A stretch of DNA of 64,000 bases, taken from Hoplostethus atlanticus. Taxonomy: Eukaryota > Chordata > Actinopteri > Trachichthyiformes > Trachichthyidae. The translations under genes were made by a program, and so were the position numbers. A model generated the notes under the pieces. That model made no database searches. It saw only the letters and a list, made by a program, of their open reading frames with translations, and was not told where the DNA came from. Shown in pieces: positions 1-27,900 of this stretch. Where the stretch lies: NCBI GenBank assembly GCA_034670405.1, contig JAXDDX010000001.1:8215001-8279000 (forward strand), given 5' to 3'. The stretch's first letter is position 1, and each line of letters opens with the position of its first letter.

Positions 1-4
1 GAAT

Positions 5-491
5 TTTTAAACACCACTGAATTCATAACAATGAAATGTTTTACTTGATAATATTTTACCTGAATTTATTGTTTTGAATTCACTTCTTCAAAATTCAAAT
101 ATGACATTTCAACTTTTGCAATTTCAAAAACTAAATTTCACATTTTTGTTTCCAATGTTCACAAATTCAGATCCAAAAATTAAAGTTTCAGATACTCAGG
201 TTGCTTAAATTCGAGTGGTCAAATTCAGATATAAAAATTTCAGATAAAAAATTTCAGATAGAACATCCGGGCTACCAAGGACAGGCAACTGAGTCTGACT
301 GCAATCGAACCGACATTAGTCGTTTGTGTTGTTTACGTATATTCATAGATCATTTATATATAGTATAGTATATACAGTATTGTGGCAGACTGGGGGAGGG
401 TGAGGGGTAGGCTGGATGCAGGAGAGAATCAAGCTGGTTCGGGCTGTTTCTCCCTGCATCCAGCACCGGCTGTGGCTAATTAAGGCTGATT

Positions 492-557
<66 letters not shown>

Positions 558-1217
558 ACCAGGAGAGTGGCTAGTCATGTTGGAGCTGGAAAGCGTCCGG
601 TGGACTGGTGGCTTTGGTGTTCCGCGACTGATCTGGTGGCACGGAGGGGAGGTGCACCAGCTGGCCCGAGAAGACGCTGGAAAGCGGCGGTCAAGACCGG
701 CTGTTTCATGTACAAATAAAGCGGCATGTTGGCCCGTGAACTCTCCACTCCTGTCTGTGTCTCTGTCTGTCGAGGCCCCGGGGGTAGCGAGTCCGCTACA
801 AGTATAAAATATGTGGATCAGTGTCACGTACGATCACATCATTTCTAGAATGATATGGTCATACGTGCTAAACACTGTATTGTATTATATACTGGCCAGG
901 AAACATTTAGGATTATTTATTTAGGCAAACAGGACTTTGTTCATCTTTCAGGTCACATGACACTGATAGGCCAGAGAAGTCGGTTCGATTGCAGTCAGAC
1001 TCGGTTGCCTGTCTTTGGTAGCCAGGATGTTCTATCTGAATTTTTTTAACTTGAATTTTTAGATCTGAATTTGACCACTCAAATTTCAGCAACCTGAATA
1101 TCTGAAACTTGAAATGTCATATTTGAATTTTGAAGAAATTAATTCAAAAACAATAAATTCAGGTAAAATATTATCAAGTAAAACATTTCAATGTTATGAA
1201 TTCAGTGGTGTTCAAAT
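5..1217. mobile_element. Element with long terminal inverted arms, interrupted by a solo LTR
   Basis: About 310 bp at 5-313 is repeated in inverted orientation at 979-1217, with internal deletions in the right arm. Shared stretches include the tips (ACCACTGAATTCATAACA in inverted form) and the inner ends (CAATCGAACCGAC at 301-313 against GTCGGTTCGATTG at 979-991). The loop holds the LTR at 381-800. This is the shape of a foldback or MITE-like DNA transposon with no transposase. The left tip lies at or just outside the window edge, so target duplications cannot be checked. It sits in a ptprq intron. Confidence 0.75.
381..800 (+). mobile_element. Solo LTR with 5-bp target duplication
   Basis: The 420-bp segment starts TGTGGCAGAC and ends GTCCGCTACA, giving TG...CA ends with a short imperfect inverted repeat. 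It is flanked on both sides by AGTAT (376-380 and 801-805). An AATAAA lies at 716-721, as expected for the R-region signal of an LTR in the plus orientation. A GA repeat occupies 496-553. No internal retroelement sequence, primer-binding site or polypurine tract with a second LTR is present, so it is a recombination product. It is nested in the inverted-arm element and is therefore younger. Confidence 0.85.
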
Positions 1218-1385
1218 ATAAATGTCACTTATTTGCTTCCATAACAAGGAGGACGCTCACAAACAAACGCATACCACACGTATCTTTTTACATTCAGATG
1301 AAGTCCATTCAGAGTATTACGAAACATGACGGTGTGTGTGTGTCTGTGTTTTGTGTTTGTCCATGGTGTCTTTGTGTCTGTGTAG

Positions 1386-16860
<15,475 letters not shown>

Positions 16861-17941
16861 AAGCAGATGCATTCACACCTATGACTGAGGAAGAGTGATA
16901 CATAGAGTTTGCTGGGTCATGGGGCCACATCGTGAGCACAGACCCCAGCAAAGATTCTCTCCACCATGCAAGAAGAGAAAGAGAAAAGAGGAAGGGAACC
17001 CAGCAGTGTGACCTGAACCACTGGTCAGTCTCTTTTTGTCTTTTTGACTCCAGTCTCGACCGGAGCTGAACAAGCTGAACAAGTTGCTCCACTTCAACTC
17101 ACTTCTCAGAACAATCCTCCCTTAAAGAACCTGAGTCCACTTTTTTTTAAAAGAGAGTGAGAGAAAAAAGGGTAAGAGGGACAAAGAATTTCAGAAAGAA
17201 TGTCAGAGTGAATGACATCTGTAAGCCTACAGGTACCTTGCACATTTAATTTCACTGTGTATTGTATGCAATTATAATGTTGTTATATGTATGTTTTTGT
17301 AAGATAACTTAGTCAGCCAAAATAGTGTTTTTTCAGTTTGTAATTATGCTGCTGCCTGGGTGTTTCTGTTTTGTGTATCCTTTCTCAAGAGTGATTTGAA
17401 GAAGTAAAAGCAACTTTTATTCTTCCTGGCCTGCTTACTCATAGTGAAGCGTTTGAGGACCTATCTGCCCCTAGCTGTCTTGCCTATGAGAATGTATTGC
17501 ATTGTGTATATATTTATGGCAAATATAGCTGTAGTGACATTGTTATATGAAATAACACATTACTAGTCTGCTGCTCTTGTTGTAACAAGAACAGAATGAG
17601 ACTGAATCATGAAATCATGAGTATGTGCACCGTATCATGCGTATACCCACACATGCACACAATCACATCCTAGCACTGTCATTGTCAATATTGCCTCAGT
17701 ACGGCCCTCATTCTCTAATGAATGAGTTCGGACCCACCGTGCAAGGAGGATACTAGAATGTGGTCGCCTTTAGCATGAACGCCAGCGAGGACTGATTTCC
17801 CATAGGCCGCTTCATTCCACCATCCTCCTCGCACACCTGGTGCAAATTCATTCATTAGAGAGGGAGACCGTGCTAGAGATGCAGACAGTGTGGAGACAAT
17901 ATTGACACAGACAGTGCTTGTGGGTCACTGCAACACACACA

Positions 17942-17999
<58 letters not shown>

Positions 18000-18027
18000 T
18001 CAGGACTCCAGACAGAGTAAAAACTAC
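16861..18027 (+). other. ptprq 3' UTR and convergent intergenic region
   Basis: Sequence after the ptprq stop. No canonical AATAAA is seen on the plus strand before 18.8 kb; an AGTAAA variant occurs near 17404. AATAAA in minus orientation occurs at 17418 and 18028, so the 3' ends of ptprq and iqsec3 may approach or overlap here. A (CA)n tract lies at 17932-17997. Confidence 0.5.
17932..17997. repeat. (CA)n microsatellite
   Basis: About 30 CA units between the convergent ptprq and iqsec3 genes, interrupted once by CATA. Confidence 0.93.
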
Positions 18028-18033
18028 TTTATT
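18028..18033 (-). terminator. Candidate iqsec3 poly(A) signal
   Basis: TTTATT on the plus strand is AATAAA on the minus strand, 2.5 kb beyond the iqsec3 stop. Others in the same orientation occur at about 19200 (a TTTA repeat) and 17418, so the true site is uncertain. Confidence 0.35.
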
Positions 18034-18467
18034 CTTTCATTCTCTTCAAACAGAAAACTTTAGAAATATTCCATTAGTAAACATGTTGATCTTTAGAAAT
18101 CTCCTTTAGAAACATTGTGTGAGGGTGCACAGATTAATGACAGTGCTCCACAGTGAGGATGCAGATTGGTGCATCTCCATGGCAACCACAGAGAGGGTAA
18201 GGGGGTAGGGCAGAGAGGGGAGAAATGACATCAATTAACCCAACATGCCCTGACGATAATGATACAAAGATATAATCAAACTCCTCCCATGTACTGTAAA
18301 TTAAAAAACAAATCATGCTGTATAGTACAGGTCTGGCTGTTGGTGGCCAGAGGTTATAGTAAACAAAGCGGGGTTGCTGACTTGAGAAATCAAGCAATTT
18401 CAAAGGTGAATTTAAGCTGGATTTGTGTTTCGTTTGACAGCTACGTGCGTGTGCGTGTGCGTGTATT

Positions 18468-18514
<47 letters not shown>

Positions 18515-20572
18515 GTGTGCATGCACACAGACCTGTGATCCACTGTATGCAGTTACCAATACAGCATAGCCCTTTACACACCTTAACAGGTGACACAGCC
18601 ATCTTTTAATAATCTTAATACTCTTGTAATAATATGATGATAATTTAATGATAATGTAGATCTGTAATAATGTCAGTGTGTGTTACCATGGTAACTGGAC
18701 AGTATTCTATAAAAGCTGCCTGTTTTCTGTCTCATAGCAACAGGATTTAGGATACCCCCTGATATTAAATGTGAATAATAATAACTATAATAACTATATC
18801 CTTTTTTCTTTTAAACTAGATCTTCTCTGTACAAATAAATACGTGGATACACACACTGGCAAACCAATGACCTTTTCATAATAAATCTATATCATCTATT
18901 TACAATATATCTAATATTTTCTGTGGTGCAAAAGGTACAAGACATATTCAGTGTGTCTCAGGTAGATGACTTGTGATCTACTATACACACTGGCTCAAAC
19001 TTGAGCCACCTCCAATATAGACATTGGACAGAAGAGATGGTACTGAAATGAACAGTATTTATCATGATGTAACATTCAGTGATGGAATTCATCTCTGCTT
19101 TTATAATATTTTCAGTGTGTGAAGAAAATACATGAAATGGGTATAATATTTTTGTGAGGTGGATTGTGTTTACCCTGTGTGAAATATTTTTTATTATTTA
19201 TTTATTTATTTATTTATTGTTTAAACTTTAGTCTAAGTAGAGTGTTCTGGACAGAGATAATTGCCTAATCCAAAAGTAACAACTAGGCCTGTTAGATCCC
19301 CCATTAAGAGTAAATGTACAGGACAAGGCGTCATCTGTCTTGGGAAAACCCTATTCTCATAGCACTTTTTTGGAATTTCAAACAGTTCAGTATTGGATGA
19401 ATTACCAGCCTTGCTCACTGCCATGCATTAATAATCAGGTTGAACATACAGTACACAAGCACAATGCTCTCAGTACAACTCAGACAGGTGCAGATATCAC
19501 ATGTTACTTGGTAGCACATCCTTTCCTGAGGTCTGTGAGAGCAAAATGCCACAGATGCAACTTATGTAAAAGCCTGTTCTATCCTCATGGTGATAAATGT
19601 ACTAACATCCTCGCACACATGCTCTAATGTGTATGAAGATGCTGCTCACACAAGTCTGGCAAAGCACACAAGAACAGCAAATGCAACACTAATAAATATG
19701 ATTGTCATCAGGATATGGTCTTGGGGAGTCTGGTTATTTTAGGGAGCAGCAACACCCTTCCTACGTACTGTACATGACAGGGTAGAGAGATGTTGTATCA
19801 GCCGTGAGGTCTCTCAACATTTAGTTTCTTACAGGCCTGCTCCTACATGCTCGTCATATGTTACCCGGCATATCAATTACATTGAAAAGGAACAAATCAC
19901 GCTGGCACTCGTGCTTCTTGCCGTCTTATGTGGAGATGACAACAAACAGTTTAATTAAAATGTAAAGAAGCAAGAATAACTGTGTTGGAATGATTCCTTA
20001 CTGAGTGTGGTATCTAATACTGAAAACCCAGAACAAACAAAGAAGTGTGATCTTTCAAAATATCAATACCCAGCAAGTAAACAAAACAGAGTTTGTAGCC
20101 AGGATCCACTTTCTAGCCTGGTCCTCCATATTTGAATTGATCCAACCCCTTTCAGGCTGCCAGTGTTTGCTTTTGGGACATTGCCACTGAATTCCATTGA
20201 CAAAGATCACAGAAACATTGCTTGCCAAATGCCATTTAAAAATGCAAAATCACAAGGTTGTTTTACAAATCAAAGCGTGTGAAATATAGACACACAACGC
20301 CATTATCTACCGAGTGACAGCTAGAGGATTAGAAGAGAAATGGCGTCAAAACTACTCCATGTTCAAAAATACCCTTCAGTCAAAACTATAAATAAATTCC
20401 TGTTGGTTTCCTTTTCCTTTGTCTCTTCATCCAGCTCAGAAATTCCTTTCTTATCTCTTGCTGCTTTTATCTTTTCCATTCAAAGTGAGTCGACTAGTGC
20501 GTGTGTGTGCATGCAGGTGTGTGTGCCGGTGTGTCTGTATGTTAATGTATGTGTGTGAGGGTCATGACTCTC
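18034..20572 (-). other. Probable iqsec3 3' UTR
   Basis: No exon of either flanking gene is recognised here. The minus strand directly follows the iqsec3 stop. The region contains a (GT)n tract at 18471-18512 and a TTTA repeat near 19194-19219. A 3' UTR of this length is plausible for a neuronal gene but is inferred. Confidence 0.45.
18471..18512. repeat. (GT)n microsatellite
   Basis: GT repeat in the presumed iqsec3 3' UTR. Confidence 0.93.
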
Positions 20573-23500
20573 TCAGACGATGCTGCGAGAGCCGCTTGAG
20601 TTGCGCCTGCGGCTGAGAGGCAGGGTGTGGTGGAGGGGCATGGGCGAGTCAGGGGGGCAGAACTGGTGGGGGTGGTTGTAAGGGGGAGGGGGAGGGGGCA
20701 GAGGGGGCTGAGGACTGTCCCCCTCCCTGACATGCACAGGTGTGGACATGGCTGACTGGATGAGCCGGTGGGAGGTGGGGCTTTGGCTAAGAAAGGCTTC
20801 CATTCGCCCTCGCCCACTCTGGTCGACGACAATCACCTTGACAATCTGCTGGCATTGGATGAGTGTTTCTGGGCGGAGCTCCCCGGGCTGGACGGGACTT
20901 AGCAGGGCAGGGGGTGCAGCCAGGGCCAGAGGCATGGACTCAATGCTGGCTTGACTCAGCTGATAGGTCTGCAGCCTGTTGTGAATTGACACCTAGTTTA
21001 GGAACAGTCAGAGAACGCATGAGGAGTTACCAGCCTGAACGCAGCCTCTACGCAGCCCTCTCATGGGTTACGCACATGGGCATGCAGGCATGCGGGCATG
21101 CAGAGCGAGCGCATGCTAAAGAAAAACACACACACACACACACTTACTCACAGTCATGTTTCATACACACCAGCCCAGAGACAGAAAAGGGGGGGAGGGG
21201 CAGCGTGGCTACAGGGTCAGAGATCATGGTGGAAAAGTGTTTGGAAGTTGTGAGGCTGTGTGTATAAGTACGTGTGCATGGTTAGTTAGTGGCAAAATGA
21301 GAAGCTGGAAGAAAGGGGGTGTGTGGGAGTAGGAGAGAAGTGACACCGAGGGCGTGGTGTCTCCCTAACACAATTATTTCTAACACTAAAGGACTGGCTG
21401 AGAGGAGAGAAGGAACCAAAGGGCAAGGGAATGCAAGGACAAATAAGATCGGGAGAGAAAACAGCTACTATTACTACGCTCAGTTATAGAAAGGGCTGGT
21501 TTCATAGGCGCACATACACACACACTCACTCACTTTCACACTCACTCTCACACATACACACGCCGACACTCACAGACTTAATGGTATCAAGCTTATCTGG
21601 CTTTGTAGATGGTATTCTAGGAACCAGCTAGGCTTATGGTGGCTTGCAAAGGCTTATACAGTAAGGCTGGCAAGCAGCAGCTGATGAAAGAAGGGATGCT
21701 CTATAGTGGTAAGAGTGTCTGCTGATCCACTCATGAGCCAGAGAAAGAGACTGTTTGTAGAACCACTAAGGCAGACGCCTTTGTATCCTTGGCTGAACAG
21801 TGTGGATGTGCCTCAGGCAGAGCTCTTTTAAAGCAAAGCATAAAGCACTAAAACACTTTTCTTTCAGAATGAAGCACATTCACTGTCTAACCACACGCTC
21901 ACACACAAGCACCGTAGAGTCAAAGGCGCAAACACTTACCTGAGAGAGCCACAGAGTGGTTATGGCACTCACCTCTACTGTATTGTTGTTGCCGGTCTTA
22001 TCATATACATCCTGTTGGCCTGTGGGGAGAGCTGTATTTGTAACTGATCGGGCACAATGTAAATTTCCACATCGGCTATGTGAAAAAAACAGAAGAGCTT
22101 CTTCGTGGAGATGAACTACATAGTGACATATAATAGTGACAGTGAAAGTTTCATCTGCACTTCTGTTTTTCTTGTCAGTGTACGGGCCTGTCTGTCCTAC
22201 TCTGGTGAGCCCTGAATATATTTTCATTGTCTGCATTAGAAGTTATGCTGTGCGAGAAAAGGCAGTACCTGAAGGAGATTATGCTGGTAACAGTACCTGA
22301 TGGAGAGCCGTGTCCTGTGTGGGTGTCCACTTGCCCGCCGTTGGTGTGTGGCTGGATGCCCTGATGCCTTTCCAACTCCCCTACAACACAAAAGAGATCG
22401 CTACCAACCATATGTGTGTGTGTTTGTATTCTGGTGCACGTGTGTATGCATTCACATGTGGAGTGTGCATGTGTCCTTCCTTACACTGGATGTGTATTTG
22501 CTCCATCTCGTTGACCTCTGTGATTGACTCTCGTAGTTCCTCAGCAAACTTCCTGAGCTCCTCTCCGCTAGGGGAGCAGAAACTCACCAGCTGCTTCTTC
22601 TCCGAGGTAAAGGGGCTCAGCATGGTGATGCCATGGGCGTAGTCTTATGAGAAACATCATCCCGAGACAGCAATGTAAACAGCTTTCAAACTCCAGAGTT
22701 TTTACTTGGCTGGCAGCAATGGCTTATTGAACATTCGACTGGCAAGTCTGCAGAACTGCTAGGGTAATCTTAGATACTGCATATGGCTCTGACAGCTCAG
22801 CACTTTTACTGCACTATAAATTGGACTGAGAATAAAAGAATAAACTGCTGCACAATAAAACTGTATCTTACATTCATTGCTGAAGAGGTGAAACTGCATG
22901 CCCAGCAGCCCCATAGCTTTGCAGAAAGTGTAGGAAGCTGAACTTTTCTTCTTGGGGCACAGCTTTAGGATCTAGGGACACAACACACACACGTGGTGGG
23001 ATTACATGTGGTTGATTGTGGATGGCTGATGATGGCTGGATGGCATTCAGTAGGGGTGTGTCAGGTCCTTTGACATCCTTACCAACAGCAGGTCGTTGAA
23101 GAGGAAGACCTCTCTCTGGAGCTGGGACAGTTTCTGTTTATGAGGCTTGTTGGCGTCAGGCACCTCAAACATACGACAGCAGCACACCAGGCGCCTGTGG
23201 GGCACAGCAAGGATCTATAGAGGGGGGGTTAGAGAGAGGAAGATGACAGAGAGTACAGGGGATAGAAAGTAGAGAACACAAGACACAAGAGAAAGGGGTC
23301 AACACAAACATTGAAATGAGAAAAAGGAAGGGGAAAGACATTCCCACAAATGCACACACACACACACACATAACTCACAGTTTTCAGGCCCAGGATGGAC
23401 TGCTCCACACGGCTGACATAGGTGACATGGTCTTCATTAGAGCGCAACTCTCGCTGCTGGATTCTCTCATAAATGCCTGCCACCATCTCTCTGGGGATAT

Positions 23501-24617
23501 CTGCTCCGTCATCCACGCCTGACGGAACAAGGGTGCATAGAAGGTCAGAGGGGAGCACTACACAAAACACACAGTTGATCAGAGAGTACACCACCAAGGA
23601 GACACTGAATGTCAGAAGGGACACTATCCAGTGCACATGGTAATTCAGAGTGGACAACACCAAGGGCATACAGCAGTTCAAGGAAAACACTACCAAGGGA
23701 ACATAGCAGTCAGAGGAAAACACTACCAAGGGAACATAGCAGTCAGAGGAAAACACTACCAAGGGAACATAGCAGTCAGAGGAAAACACTACCAAGGGAA
23801 CGTAGCAGTCAGAGGAAAACACTACCAAGGGAACGTAGCAGTCAGAGGAAAACACTACCAAGGGAATGTAGCAGTCAGAGGAAAACACTACCAAGGGAAC
23901 ATAGCAGTCCAAGGACGACACTAACAAGGGAACATAGGAGTCAAAGGAAAACACTACCAAGGGAACATAGTGGCCCAAGGATGACACTACCAAGGGAACA
24001 TAGTGGCCCAACTGTGTGAATCTGCTGAACCACTAGATGGAGACAGTGTTGAGAGCCTCAAGGAGTGCATTTGATGAGACGCTACCAGGACCCTGAACCC
24101 TTACCATTAAACCCAATTCTGAGGAAGCCACAAATAAATAGGTTAATGCCATGGTCTCCACAGCAGAGCTATGAGTCAAGGATATGAGGGACCTCCTTCT
24201 GTACATCTGATGGGTTTAGTGGTTGGTAGTGAGCAAAGGCAAGCACCAACCGCCTCTTTAATTAATTTACTCCAGTTCGAGCAACTGTCACTCAAAAGGC
24301 TGATAGTGTGGTTGACATCTGGTTGATAAGAGTGTTGTTGTTGTTGTTGGTTGTTGTGAAACTTTGGCTTCCTTCCCCTCTGCCCTCTCTTTCTCTTTCC
24401 TCCTTAACATCCTTTCTGACGTATCTCTCCAACGGATCGCCTCGTGCACTTAGGTGTGTGTGTGCATACGGGCGTATTCTATAAATAACCAATGTTCAAA
24501 CACTCTGCTCAGAAAACCACTTGCAATAAATGTTGAAACATGTGTGCAATCCATTATACCGCCTCTGTCCACATAAACAGTTCACAGCCTGTCCCTGAAA
24601 TGCCATGTACATATACA

Positions 24618-24678
<61 letters not shown>

Positions 24679-24846
24679 ACACACTCTCTATCTATCTCAC
24701 TATCTATCTTTCTCGATCTCTCCTCCTCACTCCTCAATTCTTTTGATATTTCAGAGTACTTGAAGAGGAGAGAAAGAGCTGAACCCCTAAGAAACAAAAT
24801 ACAAGGCTGTTTGGGGACTTTGGTCCATCTCCCCTCCAGCACATTA

Positions 24847-24941
<95 letters not shown>

Positions 24942-27900
24942 GTGTCTCCCTTTGCCTCCTTTTTCACGCACACATATACACACACACACTGACCTCTTAG
25001 GTTGCGTATGAAGTCGTCGAGGCCCATCTTGCGCTGGGGCTTGATGTTGGGGGAGTACATGTCAGTGTTGAGGAGGACTACAGCGAAGGCCAGGATGAAG
25101 ATGGTGTCTGGGTTGTGAAACTGCTGCACCACATCGGGGTTGCACATACAGTACCTCTGGCTGCAGGAGCAAAATAGGTCAACAAGGTTATGTAACATTT
25201 GGCAAGGTTTTGGTGAAACATTTCCCCTTCAAATATTGTATGGATTTTGGTTCCATACATTCTTATAGCCATCATATCCAAGAGAGTTTTCGGTGATCGT
25301 TGGTATAACAGTGATGTAATAGGTAAGAGGCCTAGCCAAGTACCATCGGCAGCAAATAACCATGATCACTGTTAAGAACTTCCTCAAGGGTATTATGACT
25401 TTTATGCAACGATTACCAATGCATGTATACTGACTAAAAGGTTTTCTCCAAAGTAACAGACATACATACGAAAAAAAAGAGAGGAGAACATACAAAAAGA
25501 GAAAAAACTAAAAGATTGCTAACTATCTCCCGGGATACAACAAGAGTTGGCAAAGAATCCTAGCCATGTTTTATGGGAATTATCAGCACTGTTGGAATGT
25601 GTCTTTGACCGATCAGATTGCTTGGCTGAATCTACCCATTGTACATAACTGCATACACAATACTGTCAGAAGATCACAAGAACAATCAATCACACCAGAT
25701 TATCTGGCACACTCTATGATTTTGAAACTGTAGAATTTAAACTATCCTCAATATTCTGAACCCCTGGACTGACGTGAAATATTAGATAGCAGATATAAGG
25801 CAATTTTTGATGAAAGTACCAAATCTGGCAAAACCTAGGGGAGGTCAGTAAAAGTAGTTGAAGTTAAAAAGCCAACATCAATTTTGCTGTCTGATTTTAT
25901 CATACATCAGTAATAATAATATTGTAGTCAGTTATTAATCATGTTGGTATACAGTGGGGTCCAAAAGACTCCACTACCAAGAACTGTTTGGTTTTCTCAA
26001 ATTGTTGTCACACCATATATTTCATTCAAATATTAACACATGTATGCTCCTAATACACATTGTGAATTATTTTGTTTGTTTTAACAACTAATACCAGATA
26101 GTGACTATTATTATTAATTAATATGGTCCTCTATACATTATTGTCGCTACTGCTAGTGCTTTAACTTCCATTGAGAAATATTTCTAATTATGAATTAAAC
26201 TAATTAAATTGACTGTAAGGTCAATAGTATTTAATTTCTATGGTTGTATACTTGTATTTCCTTAACAAAGAAATTTCCCCCCCAGAAGTAAGTACAAGTA
26301 ACTAAGTCTGGAAGTACATTTTGCAAGCTTGTTACTGGAAAAAGTAATTGTATTGTGTGTGGATCATGGGCTGGTTTTAGGTCAAATTAATATAGTCCTA
26401 ACACGTTTTTATGCTGACATAGCTAACAATAGTTTCTTGCTCCCGTTCTTTTTCATAATGTGCAGCATCATCATTTCTGCAAGAGAAAGTGGGAGCTCCA
26501 CTTCGTAGGTCAAGGAAGATGCAACCACCAGTCTGCTGTTTTGTTTTGTAATGTTCCCTCATGGCAACTTTTCTTCTGAAGTTATTCATTTGTTACACAT
26601 TACACATGATTGTGTAACCTGCAAGGTGGCAAAAATAACTCTCTTTCATGCTCCTGGATAGTTTCCAGTCATTCATAAACCTCTGACCCAAATAACTCCT
26701 TCCCGTTAAACCTGATAGTTTTGACGTTCGGCATGGTCTTGCTGGACCAATGAAAATGCGTCATGGATGGGGCTTGACTAGTCTAGCCCAACCCAGAAGG
26801 TCATACCCCGCTCAATGTGGCTCTACATTGAGTCGTATAGGAGCAGTTGTGTTATGAATAACAAGAAGCATACAATTTATTAATTCTTTCAACCTTTGAA
26901 GAAGTACTGCCGAGTACTATCAAGTAGTGAATGATGGCAAAAAGCCAAGGTAATATTGGAAGTGTCCACATAGCATTTAACGTTATGGGTGGGTCTTTCC
27001 ATCCAGTAGACGCTCCTGTGTATGTAGTAGCAGTAGCGAGCTACCACTACACAGTCAAGAGAAAATACACCGATCAAACTGACAACAACAACAGCCGCAG
27101 CACCATACAATGGATACGCAATCAGCTTAGCTCTTCAGATTGTGGTGAATCGGGCCGACACCCACAGCACCCCGTTGCCAACCGGCGCCAGCTGAGGATA
27201 GTTTTTGGCCACCAGTATTACCATTGCCAGCGCCTCATAACCTGGAGCGAGCACAGCTGCCTCACATCGTCAATCAGCCAGGGAGGGCAGAGAGGAAAGT
27301 GGTGGCTATAGGCGGTGTGCAAACTGACTCGCTAGCGAAGTAAGGCGCTGGTAAAGCGTGAGAAGAGGACTATGATTTGGACTGGTCGTTCTGTGTTTGA
27401 CCCCTTATGCACAAATAAACTTTTGAATGTTGTTTAAGACAGGTATACCCCAAATTTCCAATGAAGTCAAAGATGGCTGACAGACTGAATTCTTTGTCAG
27501 TACTCAGTAACTACAGTTAGGGTTCAGGGTTATGATCTTAGAGGGGTTGAGCACATGGTTTCCTGAAACTGGCTAATTCCATTGCTTTCATTTATTTTCA
27601 TATGACTTCTCTCTTTTTTGCATGTAATAGTTAGTTGTTGTTTTTTTAATTGTATGTTCCAACTACCCAGCTGAATTTTGTTATGTATTTATCAAAGATT
27701 TTGGGGAAAATGTTGTGCAGGTAATGGCAGTCATCTTTCATGGAATCAAGGTAAGTGATCCTGTTGGGAACAAATTAAGTGATTAATATTGACAAACCTT
27801 TGTGCCTGTTCTGGTCCTCTTAGCCATGGAGAAATGAATGCAATGGGATTTAAAAAGGTAAAGAATGCCTCAACTGAGACAGCATTATGTCTGTCTGCCT

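Noticed and set aside
490-807. Open frames on both strands through a GA repeat
   Set aside because: They lie within the solo LTR and arise from the microsatellite. There is no retroviral protein similarity.
19190-19225. TTTA repeat as a cluster of minus-strand poly(A) signals
   Set aside because: Simple repeat. It may act as a signal for iqsec3, but the sequence alone cannot show this.
23229-24011. 260-codon minus-strand frame and matching plus-strand frames
   Set aside because: Generated by the 33-bp minisatellite, whose unit length preserves open frames. They run into a real iqsec3 exon in part only.
24582-25198. Repetitive Arg-Glu and Leu-Ser frames
   Set aside because: Translations of the CT/GA and CA/GT microsatellites flanking iqsec3 exon 8.
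26931-27311. 126-codon plus-strand frame in iqsec3 intron 7
   Set aside because: No recognisable domain, no splice sites fitting a gene, and adjacent to a dispersed repeat fragment. More likely repeat-derived or chance.
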